This document shows, one piece after another, positions 1 to 7,927 of a DNA stretch of 64,000 nt. The notes under the pieces are model-generated. The model was not told where the DNA came from. It did not search any database and saw only the letters and a program-made list of their open reading frames with translations. How positions within the stretch are numbered: the first letter of the stretch is position 1; every line of letters begins with the position of its first letter. Made by a program: the position numbers and the translations under genes. This stretch comes from Chitinophaga sp. XS-30 (GTDB taxonomy: Bacteria > Bacteroidota > Bacteroidia > Chitinophagales > Chitinophagaceae), in NCBI RefSeq assembly GCF_008086345.1, contig NZ_CP043006.1:3036032-3100031 (forward strand). Direction: 5' to 3'.

Positions 1-625
1 AGATGAACCACAATACATCCACCCTGAAGCCATTCACCCCCTTGTCCAGCCAGAACCGCATGACATCGAACATCGCTTCCTGTACGTCAGGATTCCGCCA
101 GTTCAGGTCCGGCTGTTCTTTCAGGAAGGAGTGATAGTAGTATTGCTGTGTTGTCTCATCCCATTCCCAGGCGCTGCCGCCGAAAACGCTCAGCCAGTTG
201 TTGGGCGGAGAACCATCGGGTTTCGGGTCTTTCCAGATATACCAGTCGCGTTTCGGATCTTTCCGCGAGGAGCGGGATGACAGGAACCAGGGATGCTGGT
301 GGGAAGTATGGTTCGGTACCAGGTCCAGCAGCAGCTTCATACCCCGGGCATGCACGGCGGCCAGCAGCTCATCGAAATCCGACAGGTTGCCGAAAATGGG
401 ATGGATATTGGTATAATCGCTTACATCGTATCCAAAATCAGCCATGGGAGATGGGAAAATGGGCGATATCCAGATGGCGTCTATACCCAGCCAGTGGAGA
501 TGGTCCAGCCGCCGGATGATCCCTTTCAGGTCACCGATGCCGTCGTTGTTGCTGTCCTGATAAGACCGGGGGTAAATCTGGTAAATGACGCCCGTTTGCC
601 ACCATGGTTTTTGCTGCTCTTTCAT
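1..625 (-). CDS. GH13 alpha-glucosidase / oligo-1,6-glucosidase, N-terminal part
   Basis: The reverse strand encodes the first 208 residues of a family 13 glycoside hydrolase, cut by the window edge. The protein opens with MKEQQKPWWQTGVIYQIYPR, the usual first beta strand of the (beta/alpha)8 barrel, and carries QDSNNDGIGDLKGI. Conserved region I is DLVPNHTS and region II is GFRVDV, with the nucleophile Asp, near the cut. The order and the short spacing to FWLDKGVNGFRVDV match alpha-glucosidases and oligo-1,6-glucosidases rather than alpha-amylases. The ATG at 625 directly precedes the conserved WWQ motif. No signal peptide is visible, so it is probably cytoplasmic and acts on imported maltooligosaccharides or isomaltose. 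Exact specificity cannot be read from this part. Confidence 0.9.
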   Translation of the reverse strand, partial: MKEQQKPWWQTGVIYQIYPRSYQDSNNDGIGDLKGIIRRLDHLHWLGIDAIWISPIFPSPMADFGYDVSDYTNIHPIFGNLSDFDELLAAVHARGMKLLLDLVPNHTSHQHPWFLSSRSSRKDPKRDWYIWKDPKPDGSPPNNWLSVFGGSAWEWDETTQQYYYHSFLKEQPDLNWRNPDVQEAMFDVMRFWLDKGVNGFRVDVLWFI

Positions 626-726
626 ATCCTGCTTTTTGATCAGAATAGTGCACAATATTTCTGCCAGAAATGGATATGCGCATACTTGTTCGGGCAATTA
701 CCGGATGCAGGCCGGAAATTGCACCG

Positions 727-1626
727 TTATTTTTGGTTCCTGTCTTCCATCTTCAGGATCAGATCGATGATCTGTTGTTTGGCTTGCTGCGACTCCGGGA
801 AGTGCAGCAGTATCCAGCCGTGGATCATGTCTGCATACTCATAATAATCCAGGTCGGCTCCGATGGATTCGGCCATGGCTTTCAGTTTCCGGGTATCGGC
901 GGACAATATTTCATGAGAGCCTGCAAAAACGGTGATGCTGCCCAGGTCTTTCAGCGGGCCGTTTATGGGGCTGAGCAAATAATGATCGGGGCTTGTTCCG
1001 CCTGCATACAGTTTGCCTGCCTGCCGCAGGCTTTCTCTTCCCAGAAACGGGTCTTTATTATCCAGGGCTTTTATGGCAGGGTTTTCCAGGGCAATGTCAA
1101 GCCAGGGGGATAGCAGAATGATGCGGCCCGGCATCGGCATATGATCGTTTTTCATTTTTTGCGCCAGGGCCAGCGCGAATCCCCCGCCTGCGGAATCACC
1201 CATCAGCACCAGCGAGGAGGGATCATGCACGGAGATCAGCTGTTTATACAGTGATTCCACCATGGCAAACGCCTCCCGGTAAGTATGCTGCGGGGCCAGC
1301 GGATAATCCGGCGCGGTAATTCCGGCGCCGGTGCCTTTGAGCAATCCCGACAGGAAATACCAGTGCGGCAGGGTAAAGGATTGCACATATGCGCCGCCAT
1401 GCAGGTATAAAATATGCGTGCGGCTGCCGGTTGCGCGGGCCGGCTGGAGCGTGAACACATTCCTGGCATATAATTGATGTTTTTCAATACGGCCGAAGAG
1501 TGAGGCCGGGGGAACCGGGCAATCAAAGCGATCGAATCTCCCGGATCTCAGCTGTCGCTGGAGAAAGTTTTTTTTATCGATCAACCGTAAGAGAAAAGTG
1601 AATATCTTGCTTTGGTAACTTGCCAA
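727..1626 (-). CDS. alpha/beta hydrolase, HSL (hormone-sensitive lipase) family
   Basis: A 299-residue esterase or lipase-like hydrolase. The oxyanion-hole motif HGGAY is near residue 78 and the nucleophile elbow GDSAGG near residue 146. A late Asp is visible in the LSADTRKLK region and a His in MIHGW, completing a plausible Ser-Asp-His triad. This is the alpha/beta hydrolase fold-3 pattern. The reading frame is closed by a stop just upstream, so the start must be TTG at 1626 or an unusual ATT next to it. It is divergent from the acyltransferase at 1739 with 112 bases between. A hydrolase beside an acyltransferase and a DUF6320 protein suggests a shared acyl ester, which is inference. The substrate is unknown. 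Confidence 0.85.
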   Translation of the reverse strand: MASYQSKIFTFLLRLIDKKNFLQRQLRSGRFDRFDCPVPPASLFGRIEKHQLYARNVFTLQPARATGSRTHILYLHGGAYVQSFTLPHWYFLSGLLKGTGAGITAPDYPLAPQHTYREAFAMVESLYKQLISVHDPSSLVLMGDSAGGGFALALAQKMKNDHMPMPGRIILLSPWLDIALENPAIKALDNKDPFLGRESLRQAGKLYAGGTSPDHYLLSPINGPLKDLGSITVFAGSHEILSADTRKLKAMAESIGADLDYYEYADMIHGWILLHFPESQQAKQQIIDLILKMEDRNQK

Positions 1627-1738
1627 AATAATTGATTGCTGTTAACGCCGGTGAAATCTGCATTACATCCCGAAGATAGTCATAAATGGCGTCAACATTG
1701 AGGGGATAACATATCACGGAACAAATCTTATTGTTGTT

Positions 1739-3016
1739 ATGGAAGGTCAGGTACATCACAGCGATCGCTGGCTTCGCCTGGATAATGCGGCCAAAATATA
1801 TCCCGCCATAAAAGGTGAGGAGCTGACCGCCGTTTTCCGGGTAGGCGTTGAGCTGAAGGACCGGATCAGGGCCAGGCCGTTTCAGCAGGCAGCACAGGCC
1901 ATAGAGGACCGTTTCCCGTATTATAAAATGCAGTTGAAATCAGGTTTCTTCTGGTATTACCTGGAGGCGGAGAATCTGCCTGTTGCCATAGAGGCAGATC
2001 AAGGGATTCCCTGCCGGGCCTTCGGTAAAAATGAACTGATGTTCAGGGTGCTGGTGAGAGAGAACCGTATCAGTGTGGAATTTTCTCACATCCTTACAGA
2101 TGGCACCGGCGCCTTTGCTTTCCTGAAAACACTGCTGGCTGTTTATTTTGACAAATGCGGCATACCGGTTCCCGCGGACCTGGAATATCTCCATCCCGGG
2201 GAACAGCCACATCCTGAAGAATCGGCAGATGCGTATAACCAGTATTTCAGGAAGATCGATGTAAAGCCGGTAAAGGTCCCTTTGGCATTTCACGTTCCCT
2301 TCCGGCTGAAAGGCACTCCCCGTTTTGAAGTGCTGAAAGCGGTGATGCCGGTGACGGATGTGATCAGGGCAGCCAAAGCATATAACGTGAGCCTCACGGA
2401 GTACCTGACGGCCGTTTATCTCTATGCTTTACAGGAGGTCTATCAGCAGCTTTCGGAATTCGGTAAACGCACCAGCCGCAAGATATTGAGAATTGAAGTG
2501 CCGGTGAACCTCCGGCGGATATTCCCTTCCCGCACCATGCGGAACTTTTCCCTGTATGTAATGCCGGGCATCGATCTGCGGTTAGGACATTTTACTTTTG
2601 AAGAGATCGTGAAAACGGTTTATCACCAGATGCAGCTGGAAACCGATAAAAAACTGATCAGCAAAATGATATCGCGTAATGTGGGTGGTGAGCGGAATGC
2701 GTTCCTGAGACGGGTGCCGCTGTTCTTCAAGTCCTTCATCATGTCCAGATTGTACACATCGGGAACAAAGCAATACAGCGGCGTGGTGACGAATCTGGGC
2801 AAGGTGAGTTTTGGAGAGGAGATCGATGCGCTGATCAACAGGTTCGTATTTGTTCCCCCGCCACCCAATAAAGTGCTGCGTGTCAGTTGCGGTGTGGTTG
2901 GGTTTGGAGATGAACTGGTGCTGGCTTTTGGCAATATCACGCGGTCGAGGGAGCTGGAGCGGGTTTTTCTGACGTACCTGGTGAAGAATGGCATACCTGT
3001 CAAGATCATTAAATAA
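1739..3016 (+). CDS. condensation-like acyltransferase (alcohol acetyltransferase family)
   Basis: A 425-residue protein of the BAHD/condensation-like superfamily. The hallmark HxxxDG motif is present as SHILTDGTG near residue 120, where the His is the general base in acyl transfer from acyl-CoA or an acyl carrier. A DFGWG-type motif is not obvious; the C-terminal half instead has NLGKVSFG followed by CGVVGFGDELVLAFG, as in AATase-like proteins. There is no signal peptide or membrane helix. The next gene starts 6 bases after the stop, so the two are probably co-transcribed. The acceptor alcohol and acyl donor cannot be inferred. Confidence 0.72.
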   Translation: MEGQVHHSDRWLRLDNAAKIYPAIKGEELTAVFRVGVELKDRIRARPFQQAAQAIEDRFPYYKMQLKSGFFWYYLEAENLPVAIEADQGIPCRAFGKNELMFRVLVRENRISVEFSHILTDGTGAFAFLKTLLAVYFDKCGIPVPADLEYLHPGEQPHPEESADAYNQYFRKIDVKPVKVPLAFHVPFRLKGTPRFEVLKAVMPVTDVIRAAKAYNVSLTEYLTAVYLYALQEVYQQLSEFGKRTSRKILRIEVPVNLRRIFPSRTMRNFSLYVMPGIDLRLGHFTFEEIVKTVYHQMQLETDKKLISKMISRNVGGERNAFLRRVPLFFKSFIMSRLYTSGTKQYSGVVTNLGKVSFGEEIDALINRFVFVPPPPNKVLRVSCGVVGFGDELVLAFGNITRSRELERVFLTYLVKNGIPVKIIK

Positions 3017-3022
3017 TCAGCT

Positions 3023-3718
3023 ATGTATTGTAAAAACTGCGGTGTAGAGCTGGAAGAAGATATGCTGGTCTGCCCTTTATGCGGCAAACCGGTACATGAC
3101 CAGGATGCGGAATCTGCGGTTGACGACAAGCCTGCAAGTTATCTGAAGGCTTCGTTGAACAGAACGCAACGCAGGTTCACCTGGGAGATCATTTCCATCA
3201 TTTTAGGTTCCGGTATCGTTGCCGCCCTGATCGTCAATTTGATCATCAGTAAAAAGATCACCTGGTCGGAATACACCACGGCATCCGGACTGGTCATCTT
3301 TTGTTATGTGTCCATCTTCGCTTTCTGGACAAAGAACAAGCTGGCCGGGATAGCCAGCGCTTTTATACTGGCTTCCGGCGGCCTGTTGCTGCTGGATGTG
3401 ATCACCGGGGGAGTGAGCTGGGCGGACCGGCTGGCGATCCCCCTGCTGCTGGGAGTGAATGTGATCGGGCTGATCTATATGAAGGTTGTTCAATCGGCGC
3501 GGTATAAAGGGATCAACCTGATCGCCTATGCTTTTATGGGTGCGGCATTGTTGTGCATATCCGCTGAGTGGATCATTTCGTTCTTCATGTGGGGAACATG
3601 GCGGCTGAACTGGAGTGTAATTGTCGCGGCATGTGTAGTACCTGTCGTGGTAATTTTGCTTTTTATCCATTTCAGGCTGAAGAAAGGGCAGGACCTGAAG
3701 CGGACGTTCCATGTCTGA
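3023..3718 (+). CDS. DUF6320-type zinc-ribbon membrane protein
   Basis: A 231-residue protein. It opens with a zinc ribbon (YCKNCGVELEEDMLVCPLCG: two CxxC pairs) followed by a linker and six or so hydrophobic segments from about residue 56 to 222. The N-terminal ribbon plus polytopic domain matches what I recall as DUF6320, often found beside alcohol acetyltransferase-like genes. It follows the acyltransferase by 6 bases. The molecular role is unknown; a membrane anchor or partner for the acyltransferase is a guess from context. Confidence 0.7.
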   Translation: MYCKNCGVELEEDMLVCPLCGKPVHDQDAESAVDDKPASYLKASLNRTQRRFTWEIISIILGSGIVAALIVNLIISKKITWSEYTTASGLVIFCYVSIFAFWTKNKLAGIASAFILASGGLLLLDVITGGVSWADRLAIPLLLGVNVIGLIYMKVVQSARYKGINLIAYAFMGAALLCISAEWIISFFMWGTWRLNWSVIVAACVVPVVVILLFIHFRLKKGQDLKRTFHV

Positions 3719-3806
3719 CGGGCGGACTGCCGCCGGCAGTGCATAGGGGCGGATTGGTAAATCCCGCTATAAATACATAACTTGTAAGGCATAAATTCTC
3801 AGAAGC

Positions 3807-5030
3807 ATGAAAAGAGTTACTCCTATGTTTTTTGCAGCGGCCATGCTGGCATTGGCTTCCTGTGATTCTGCCCAAAAGCAGGGAACGGCAGCAACGGACA
3901 CATTACCGCCGGTGGAATCGAAAGCGGCCAATACATCCTATGCACCCGCATTTCCCGGCCAGACCAGGATTGCAGGTGTAAAAACTGCCACACCCTATGA
4001 GGTGAAAGTGCTGGACAGCACCCTTAAATTCCCCTGGGGCATTGCCAGTCTCCCTGACGGCAGGTTCATCATTACCGAAAAAAGCGGCACCATGGTGATT
4101 GCGTCCGCTACGGGAGAATTGAGCGAGCGGCTCACCGGTATTCCGGAAGTGAACCCCAAAGGTCAGGGTGGTCTGCTGGGCATCTTCGTTGATCCCGGTT
4201 TCGAGACGAACAGGATGTTATACTGGGTGTTTTCCGAAGCGCTGCCGGAAGGTAACCTGACCGCGGTAGCGAAAGGAAAGCTTTCCGCGGATGAAAAGAC
4301 GATCGAAGGCGCTACCGTGATATACCGCGCTACGCCGGCTTATAAAGGCACCCTGCATTATGGCGGGAGGATATTGATGGATAAAAGCGGTAACCTGCTG
4401 GTGAGCACCGGGGAACGTTCCGATCTGGAAACAAGGCCCCAGGCGCAGGACCTTAAATCCGCATTAGGGAAGATCGTACGCATCACTACAGACGGTCAGC
4501 CTGCGGCAGGCAATCCCTTCGAGAACAATGCGGATGCGCGGCCGGAGCTTTATTCCTACGGTCACCGGAATGTGCAGGGATTAGCTTTTCACCCGGGGAC
4601 GGGGGATCTGTGGGAAACAGAGTTCGGTCCACGCGGTGGTGACGAGCTGAACAGGGTGGAAGCCGGCAAGAACTACGGCTGGCCGGTGATCACTTATGGT
4701 ATTGAGTATAGCGGTCCCAAGATCGGAGACAGCATACAGCAAAAGGAAGGTATGGAGCAACCTGTTTATTACTGGGACCCTGTGCTTTCCCCCAGCGGCA
4801 TCACGTTTTACAGCGGCAAGGGCATTGAAGAGTGGAAGAATAATCTCTTCATCTGCGGCCTCAGCAGCATTCATATCGCCAGGCTTGTTATTGAGGATAA
4901 CAAGGTGACAGGGGAGGAAAGGCTGCTGGAAGGAGAAGGCCAGCGTTTCCGCGATATCACGGAAGGGAAGGACGGTGCGCTGTATGCCGTTACGGACCAG
5001 GGGAAATTGTACAGGATATCGAAGCAGTAG
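3807..5030 (+). CDS. PQQ-dependent aldose sugar dehydrogenase-like lipoprotein
   Basis: A 407-residue protein with a lipoprotein signal (hydrophobic run then LASC, Cys near residue 19). It is followed by a beta-propeller of the soluble glucose dehydrogenase/YliI type. Signature segments include KFPWGIASLPDGRFIITEKS, GQGGLLGIFVDPGF, LHYGGRILMDKSGNLLVSTG, YSYGHRNVQGLAFHP and WETEFGPRGGDELN; the last contains residues that bind PQQ and Ca in the family. It probably sits on the outer face of a membrane and oxidises aldose sugars, if PQQ is available. No PQQ synthesis genes are in the window. A strong terminator follows. Confidence 0.88.
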   Translation: MKRVTPMFFAAAMLALASCDSAQKQGTAATDTLPPVESKAANTSYAPAFPGQTRIAGVKTATPYEVKVLDSTLKFPWGIASLPDGRFIITEKSGTMVIASATGELSERLTGIPEVNPKGQGGLLGIFVDPGFETNRMLYWVFSEALPEGNLTAVAKGKLSADEKTIEGATVIYRATPAYKGTLHYGGRILMDKSGNLLVSTGERSDLETRPQAQDLKSALGKIVRITTDGQPAAGNPFENNADARPELYSYGHRNVQGLAFHPGTGDLWETEFGPRGGDELNRVEAGKNYGWPVITYGIEYSGPKIGDSIQQKEGMEQPVYYWDPVLSPSGITFYSGKGIEEWKNNLFICGLSSIHIARLVIEDNKVTGEERLLEGEGQRFRDITEGKDGALYAVTDQGKLYRISKQ

Positions 5031-5077
5031 ATTCGTGGTGGTGGATCTTTAGCCCCGCATGGAAGAATATCATTGGT

Positions 5078-5113
5078 AATTGGTCAGGCTGTGCCTGGCC
5101 AATTTGCTTTTTT
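5078..5113 (+). terminator. Rho-independent terminator after the sugar dehydrogenase
   Basis: A 12-bp stem (5078-5089 with 5093-5104, one U-G wobble) and a 3-base loop, followed by a T-rich run TTTGCTTTTTTGG. It lies about 50 bases after the stop at 5030. Confidence 0.8.
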
Positions 5114-5272
5114 GGATGTTCTTCAATACCGGTTGCATCAGCATTCGTTGCTGTTTAATAGGGCATTTGCACCTATTGACCGTTTTTCGTTAATGCATCA
5201 CATCATCCAGCAGTAGTTCGGTTTCCTGCTTCGCCGAAGCCTGCTTTAAACAAGCACCCGGAACTAAAGAAG

Positions 5273-5297
5273 AAGCCCCCGGCAGGCCGGGGGCTTT
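5273..5297 (-). terminator. Terminator of the small Cys-rich gene pair
   Basis: A perfect 10-bp GC-rich stem (AAGCCCCCGG at 5273-5282 with CCGGGGGCTT at 5287-5296) and a 4-base loop. Read on the minus strand it is followed by TCTTCTTTAG. It lies just beyond the stop of the gene at 5319. Confidence 0.8.
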
Positions 5298-5318
5298 CCT
5301 GTTATATGCAGTCAAGGC

Positions 5319-5519
5319 TTACCCTTTTCCGCATTTGTTTTTGTCGCAGTTTACCGGTAGGCAAGGTTTCGGACAAGGCTTTGGGCAGGGCTTGGTACAG
5401 GTTTGTGCTGTACATGCGGGTTTCCTGCCTTTGTCCTTGTCCTTTTTTTCGGCGTTTGCAAAAACTGCCGATCCGCTCAGCAATACGAATGCTGAAGCCA
5501 ATAGAAATGCCTTTTTCAT
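5319..5519 (-). CDS. small secreted Cys/Pro/Lys-rich protein, possibly metal-binding
   Basis: A 66-residue protein with a clear signal peptide (MKKAFLLASAFVLLSGSAVFA). The mature part has about 45 residues and contains a tandem of KPCP units (CTKPCPKPCPKPCLP) and a C-terminal CDKNKCGKG. Seven cysteines in a 35-residue stretch, evenly spaced, suggest metal coordination or disulfides in the periplasm. It lies downstream of a second secreted Cys-rich gene on the same strand and ends in a strong terminator. I do not recognise a named family. Confidence 0.65.
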   Translation of the reverse strand: MKKAFLLASAFVLLSGSAVFANAEKKDKDKGRKPACTAQTCTKPCPKPCPKPCLPVNCDKNKCGKG

Positions 5520-5571
5520 ATGTAATGTTTAAAATGAAAGTAAAATTGGTTCCGAAGAATGGCGATATGTG

Positions 5572-5901
5572 TCAGTGTACATTCGGAGGTTTCCAGGTCG
5601 TTGAGCAGAAGATGAAAACGTAGTCTGACCTGAATAGCGGATATTCTCTTTTTATAAGGCCGGGTGATTTGCCTGGCAGCACTGCACCCGTTAGCGTCAT
5701 AACATAGCAAAGGGGACAGTTCAGATAGCAATTGGTCTCCTGCCTGTCCGATGTATCCTTTGGCGGCTTCTTGCAGGGGCTGCAAGCCGTTTTGGCTGTA
5801 CATGCTTCCTCCGGAGCAGGCATGCAGTAAGCAGGCAGGGCCGCCAGTTCTGTTATATAGGTAAACAGGCAAATGAATAATATGGAGGCTCTTATCTTCA
5901 A
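5572..5901 (-). CDS. small secreted Cys-rich protein resembling metal-efflux-associated proteins
   Basis: A 109-residue protein with an N-terminal signal sequence (KIRASILFICLFTYI, hydrophobic to about residue 22). Eight cysteines fall between residues 26 and 70, including CTAKTACSPCKKPP and CYLNCPLCYV. The C-terminal TTWKPPNVH resembles the tail of small secreted proteins I associate with Bacteroidota copper or zinc efflux loci, but that link is from memory. It is 52 bases upstream of the other Cys-rich gene, probably one transcript. No efflux pump gene is adjacent here. Confidence 0.6.
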   Translation of the reverse strand: MKIRASILFICLFTYITELAALPAYCMPAPEEACTAKTACSPCKKPPKDTSDRQETNCYLNCPLCYVMTLTGAVLPGKSPGLIKREYPLFRSDYVFIFCSTTWKPPNVH

Positions 5902-6112
5902 AGAAGATGATCTTTCATTCTAAAATAATGAAAAAATCATACAGGGATTATCTTTTTGTTATGAACGGCGGATTGCGGCGGGGGAAATCAATTTCAGAAG
6001 CGTGGATTTGATGGAATGCTACCTTGAAAGCAAGCGCCGAAAAAGAACTTCATCTTGTACATGACGCAATAGTTCGGGATTAGAGGCTAACATGCGCTAC
6101 TTCTTTTAAGAT

Positions 6113-6418
6113 ATGGGGTTGACGTTGATATTTGAACGTGTAAAATATTCATATTTGGAGTGTACTTCAGATTTGAAGGGAATAGATGCAAAAGCTCATA
6201 ATAATGATCCGGATACTGTACTTGAAAAAATAAGGAACTGGTTAACTGCTGCATCAAGAAGAAGAACAATTCCTGGTGTTAATAAACTTAGGAGAGATTT
6301 CAAAGAGTTTAAAGCCAGGCTCCCGGCAATTTTAGACGATTTGGGAATTGACGGAGGGGAAACTTTATATAATGACTATTGCCAAATAGTGGAAGAGGCA
6401 ATAAAGGAGAAAATTTAG
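6113..6418 (+). CDS. hypothetical protein, probably the C-terminal piece of a larger protein
   Basis: A 101-residue AT-rich ORF. An in-frame stop (TAA 6107-6109) lies immediately before the ATG, so it cannot extend upstream. Sequence features are SYLECTSDLKGIDAKAHNN, then NDPDTVLEKIRNWL, RRRTIPGVNKL and YNDYCQIVEEAI. The pattern 'D-P-x-x-x-x-K-x-R-x-W-L ... IPG ... LP ... YNDY' looks like the C-terminal domain of longer uncharacterised proteins in accessory regions, which I cannot name with certainty. It is likely a truncated remnant or stand-alone fragment. Base composition differs from the surrounding core genes. Confidence 0.5.
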   Translation: MGLTLIFERVKYSYLECTSDLKGIDAKAHNNDPDTVLEKIRNWLTAASRRRTIPGVNKLRRDFKEFKARLPAILDDLGIDGGETLYNDYCQIVEEAIKEKI

Positions 6419-6445
6419 CTTCTTCTAAAAGACAGAGAAGTGTGG

Positions 6446-6990
6446 CTAACTACCCGGTTGCGTCAATTTCGGAAGGGAATCCCACCACCGCAACAATTTG
6501 TCTTTCAGCTTTTCAACAATGGCCGGCTCGCTCTCCTGAATATTATTCGTTTCGTATTTATCCTCTTTTATGTTATACAGCTGAATATCCGTACTGTCGC
6601 TATTCATCAGCAGTTTCCAGTCTTCGGAACGGATCGCAAGATTGGGGCTTTTATCTCTGGGTGGAGGATATCTGAAGGCAATGTCGTTACGGCCATATTC
6701 CCAGAACATTTCTTTGTTTCTTGTCGCCGGCTTTCCCAATAATACGGCGCTTCTGTCGATGCCATCGCTGCGGTAATCTCCTGGAAGGGAAATGTTGCTC
6801 AGGCTGGCGAGGGACGGGATCAGATCTACGGCGCTCATTGCAGAGGAACTGTCAACAGTGCCGGGGGGAATATGTCCCGGCCAGGATATGATGAAAGGCA
6901 TGCGTACGCCTCCTTCGTATAAGGATAGCTTTGTGCCTCTCAACCCCGCGGCCCTGCTGCCCCTGAAACTTGGCAGCGGTACATCAGCTT
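6446..6990 (-). pseudogene. C-terminal remnant of an arylsulfatase-family gene
   Basis: The minus strand encodes about 180 residues of the C-terminal half of a type I sulfatase. It reads PSFRGSRAAGLRGTKLSLYEGG, then RMPFIISWPGHIP, DLIPSLASL, GDYRSDGIDRS, WEYGRNDIAF, and ends RWWDSLPKL. The family's N-terminal half, with the CxPSR formylglycine site and most metal ligands, is missing. Upstream the frame stays open but runs directly into the 3' end of the HxlR gene at about 6985. The only start candidates are internal (TTG at 6943). It is therefore a broken gene left by a deletion or recombination. Confidence 0.8.
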
Positions 6991-7346
6991 TGATGAAGAC
7001 TTTTTGTAATCACACATTTGAGCCGCTCCTCATAATCATCCCCCCATTGCCCTAACGTATTGATGATGGGAATCAGGGTTTTGCCGAATTCGGTAAGGCT
7101 ATATTCTACCTTCGGGGGTACAACGGGGTAGACGATTTTCGTGATCAACTCATGATCTTCCAGTTCTTTCAATTGTACGTTTAAAACTCTGCGGGATGCA
7201 TCCGGGATCTGGCGCTGCAGCTGACTCGGCCGCTGATGCCCTTCATTGATAAACCAGAGCAAACGCATTTTCCATTTACCGAACAGAACTTCGCCAACCA
7301 GGTCAAGCCCGCAATTTAATGTTGGTAAACTTTTTCTTTGATACAT
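6984..7346 (-). CDS. HxlR-family winged-helix transcriptional regulator
   Basis: A 120-residue single-domain regulator. It has the HxlR core: a Cys at residue 12 followed by LVGEVLFGKWKMRLLWFINEG, then QIPDASRRVLNVQLKELEDH (recognition helix) and the wing VVPPKVEYSLTEFGKTLIPI. HxlR proteins bind palindromic operators as dimers and often sense electrophiles or redox state. The divergent gene at 7478 is the likely target, and two inverted repeats lie between the two. The final residues (ITKSLHQS) come from sequence at the junction with the sulfatase remnant, so the native C-terminus may have been altered. Confidence 0.88.
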   Translation of the reverse strand: MYQRKSLPTLNCGLDLVGEVLFGKWKMRLLWFINEGHQRPSQLQRQIPDASRRVLNVQLKELEDHELITKIVYPVVPPKVEYSLTEFGKTLIPIINTLGQWGDDYEERLKCVITKSLHQS

Positions 7347-7363
7347 AGGACAAAATTAAGACT

Positions 7364-7381
7364 TATGCTTAAAGTAGCATA
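7364..7381. promoter_or_regulatory. inverted repeat near the HxlR start
   Basis: TATGCT and AGCATA are separated by six bases (taaagt). The repeat lies 18 bases upstream of the HxlR start codon and just before the larger palindrome, so it may be a second operator half or autoregulatory site. Confidence 0.45.
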
Positions 7382-7382
7382 G

Positions 7383-7398
7383 GGGATAAATTTATCCC
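7383..7398. promoter_or_regulatory. perfect 16-bp palindrome, candidate HxlR operator
   Basis: GGGATAAATTTATCCC is a perfect palindrome between the divergent HxlR gene (start 7346) and the SnoaL/NTF2-like gene (start 7478). Its place and symmetry fit a dimeric winged-helix regulator controlling both genes. Confidence 0.55.
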
Positions 7399-7477
7399 TA
7401 TATGATTCGCTTTTCCGTACTTGCAGGGAAGGTGCATACATCCGAAATTTGTACGGTAAAATAAAAAAATAAAAACG

Positions 7478-7801
7478 ATGAAATTGCCAAAAGTGATTAA
7501 AGAAATGATAGATGCTCAGAACAATTATGATAGCATCGCCCATACCGGGTGTTTCTCGGAAACAGCTGTGGTTGCAGATGAAGGTAATGAGTATTCGGGA
7601 AGGTCCGAAATCAGGAGCTGGATTGAAAAGTGTAACGAGCATCTGCGCCCTTTTTTGAAACCGTTGGCGTACAACGAAAATGGAACGCAGAATATTCTTT
7701 TGGCAGAAGTTTCGGGAAACTTCGATGGAAGCCCGTTGGTCATGAAATTTCACCACACCATTGAAAACGGACTAATACAGCACCTGAACATTACCACCTG
7801 A
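7478..7801 (+). CDS. SnoaL/NTF2-like family protein
   Basis: A 107-residue protein of the nuclear transport factor 2-like fold. It has an N-terminal helix (KEMIDAQNNYD), then SETAVVADEGNEYSGRSEIRSWIEKC, and closing strands NFDGSPLVMKFHHTIENGLIQHLNI. The 'E...G...EI..W' segment is typical of polyketide-cyclase-like SnoaL proteins annotated as nuclear transport factor 2 family. Activity is unknown; members may be enzymes or ligand-binding proteins. Its divergent placement opposite HxlR makes it the probable regulated gene. Confidence 0.8.
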   Translation: MKLPKVIKEMIDAQNNYDSIAHTGCFSETAVVADEGNEYSGRSEIRSWIEKCNEHLRPFLKPLAYNENGTQNILLAEVSGNFDGSPLVMKFHHTIENGLIQHLNITT

Positions 7802-7927
7802 TGGTTTCGATGAATCGCCGGATTTTATCAACGGGGAAGAGATGTTACTGCAGGAGGGTTTAAGCGCTATTATTCATCGGAATATCTCGTGAACTGTTTA
7901 AATCATTACCCTTTCATCTTGCAATAG

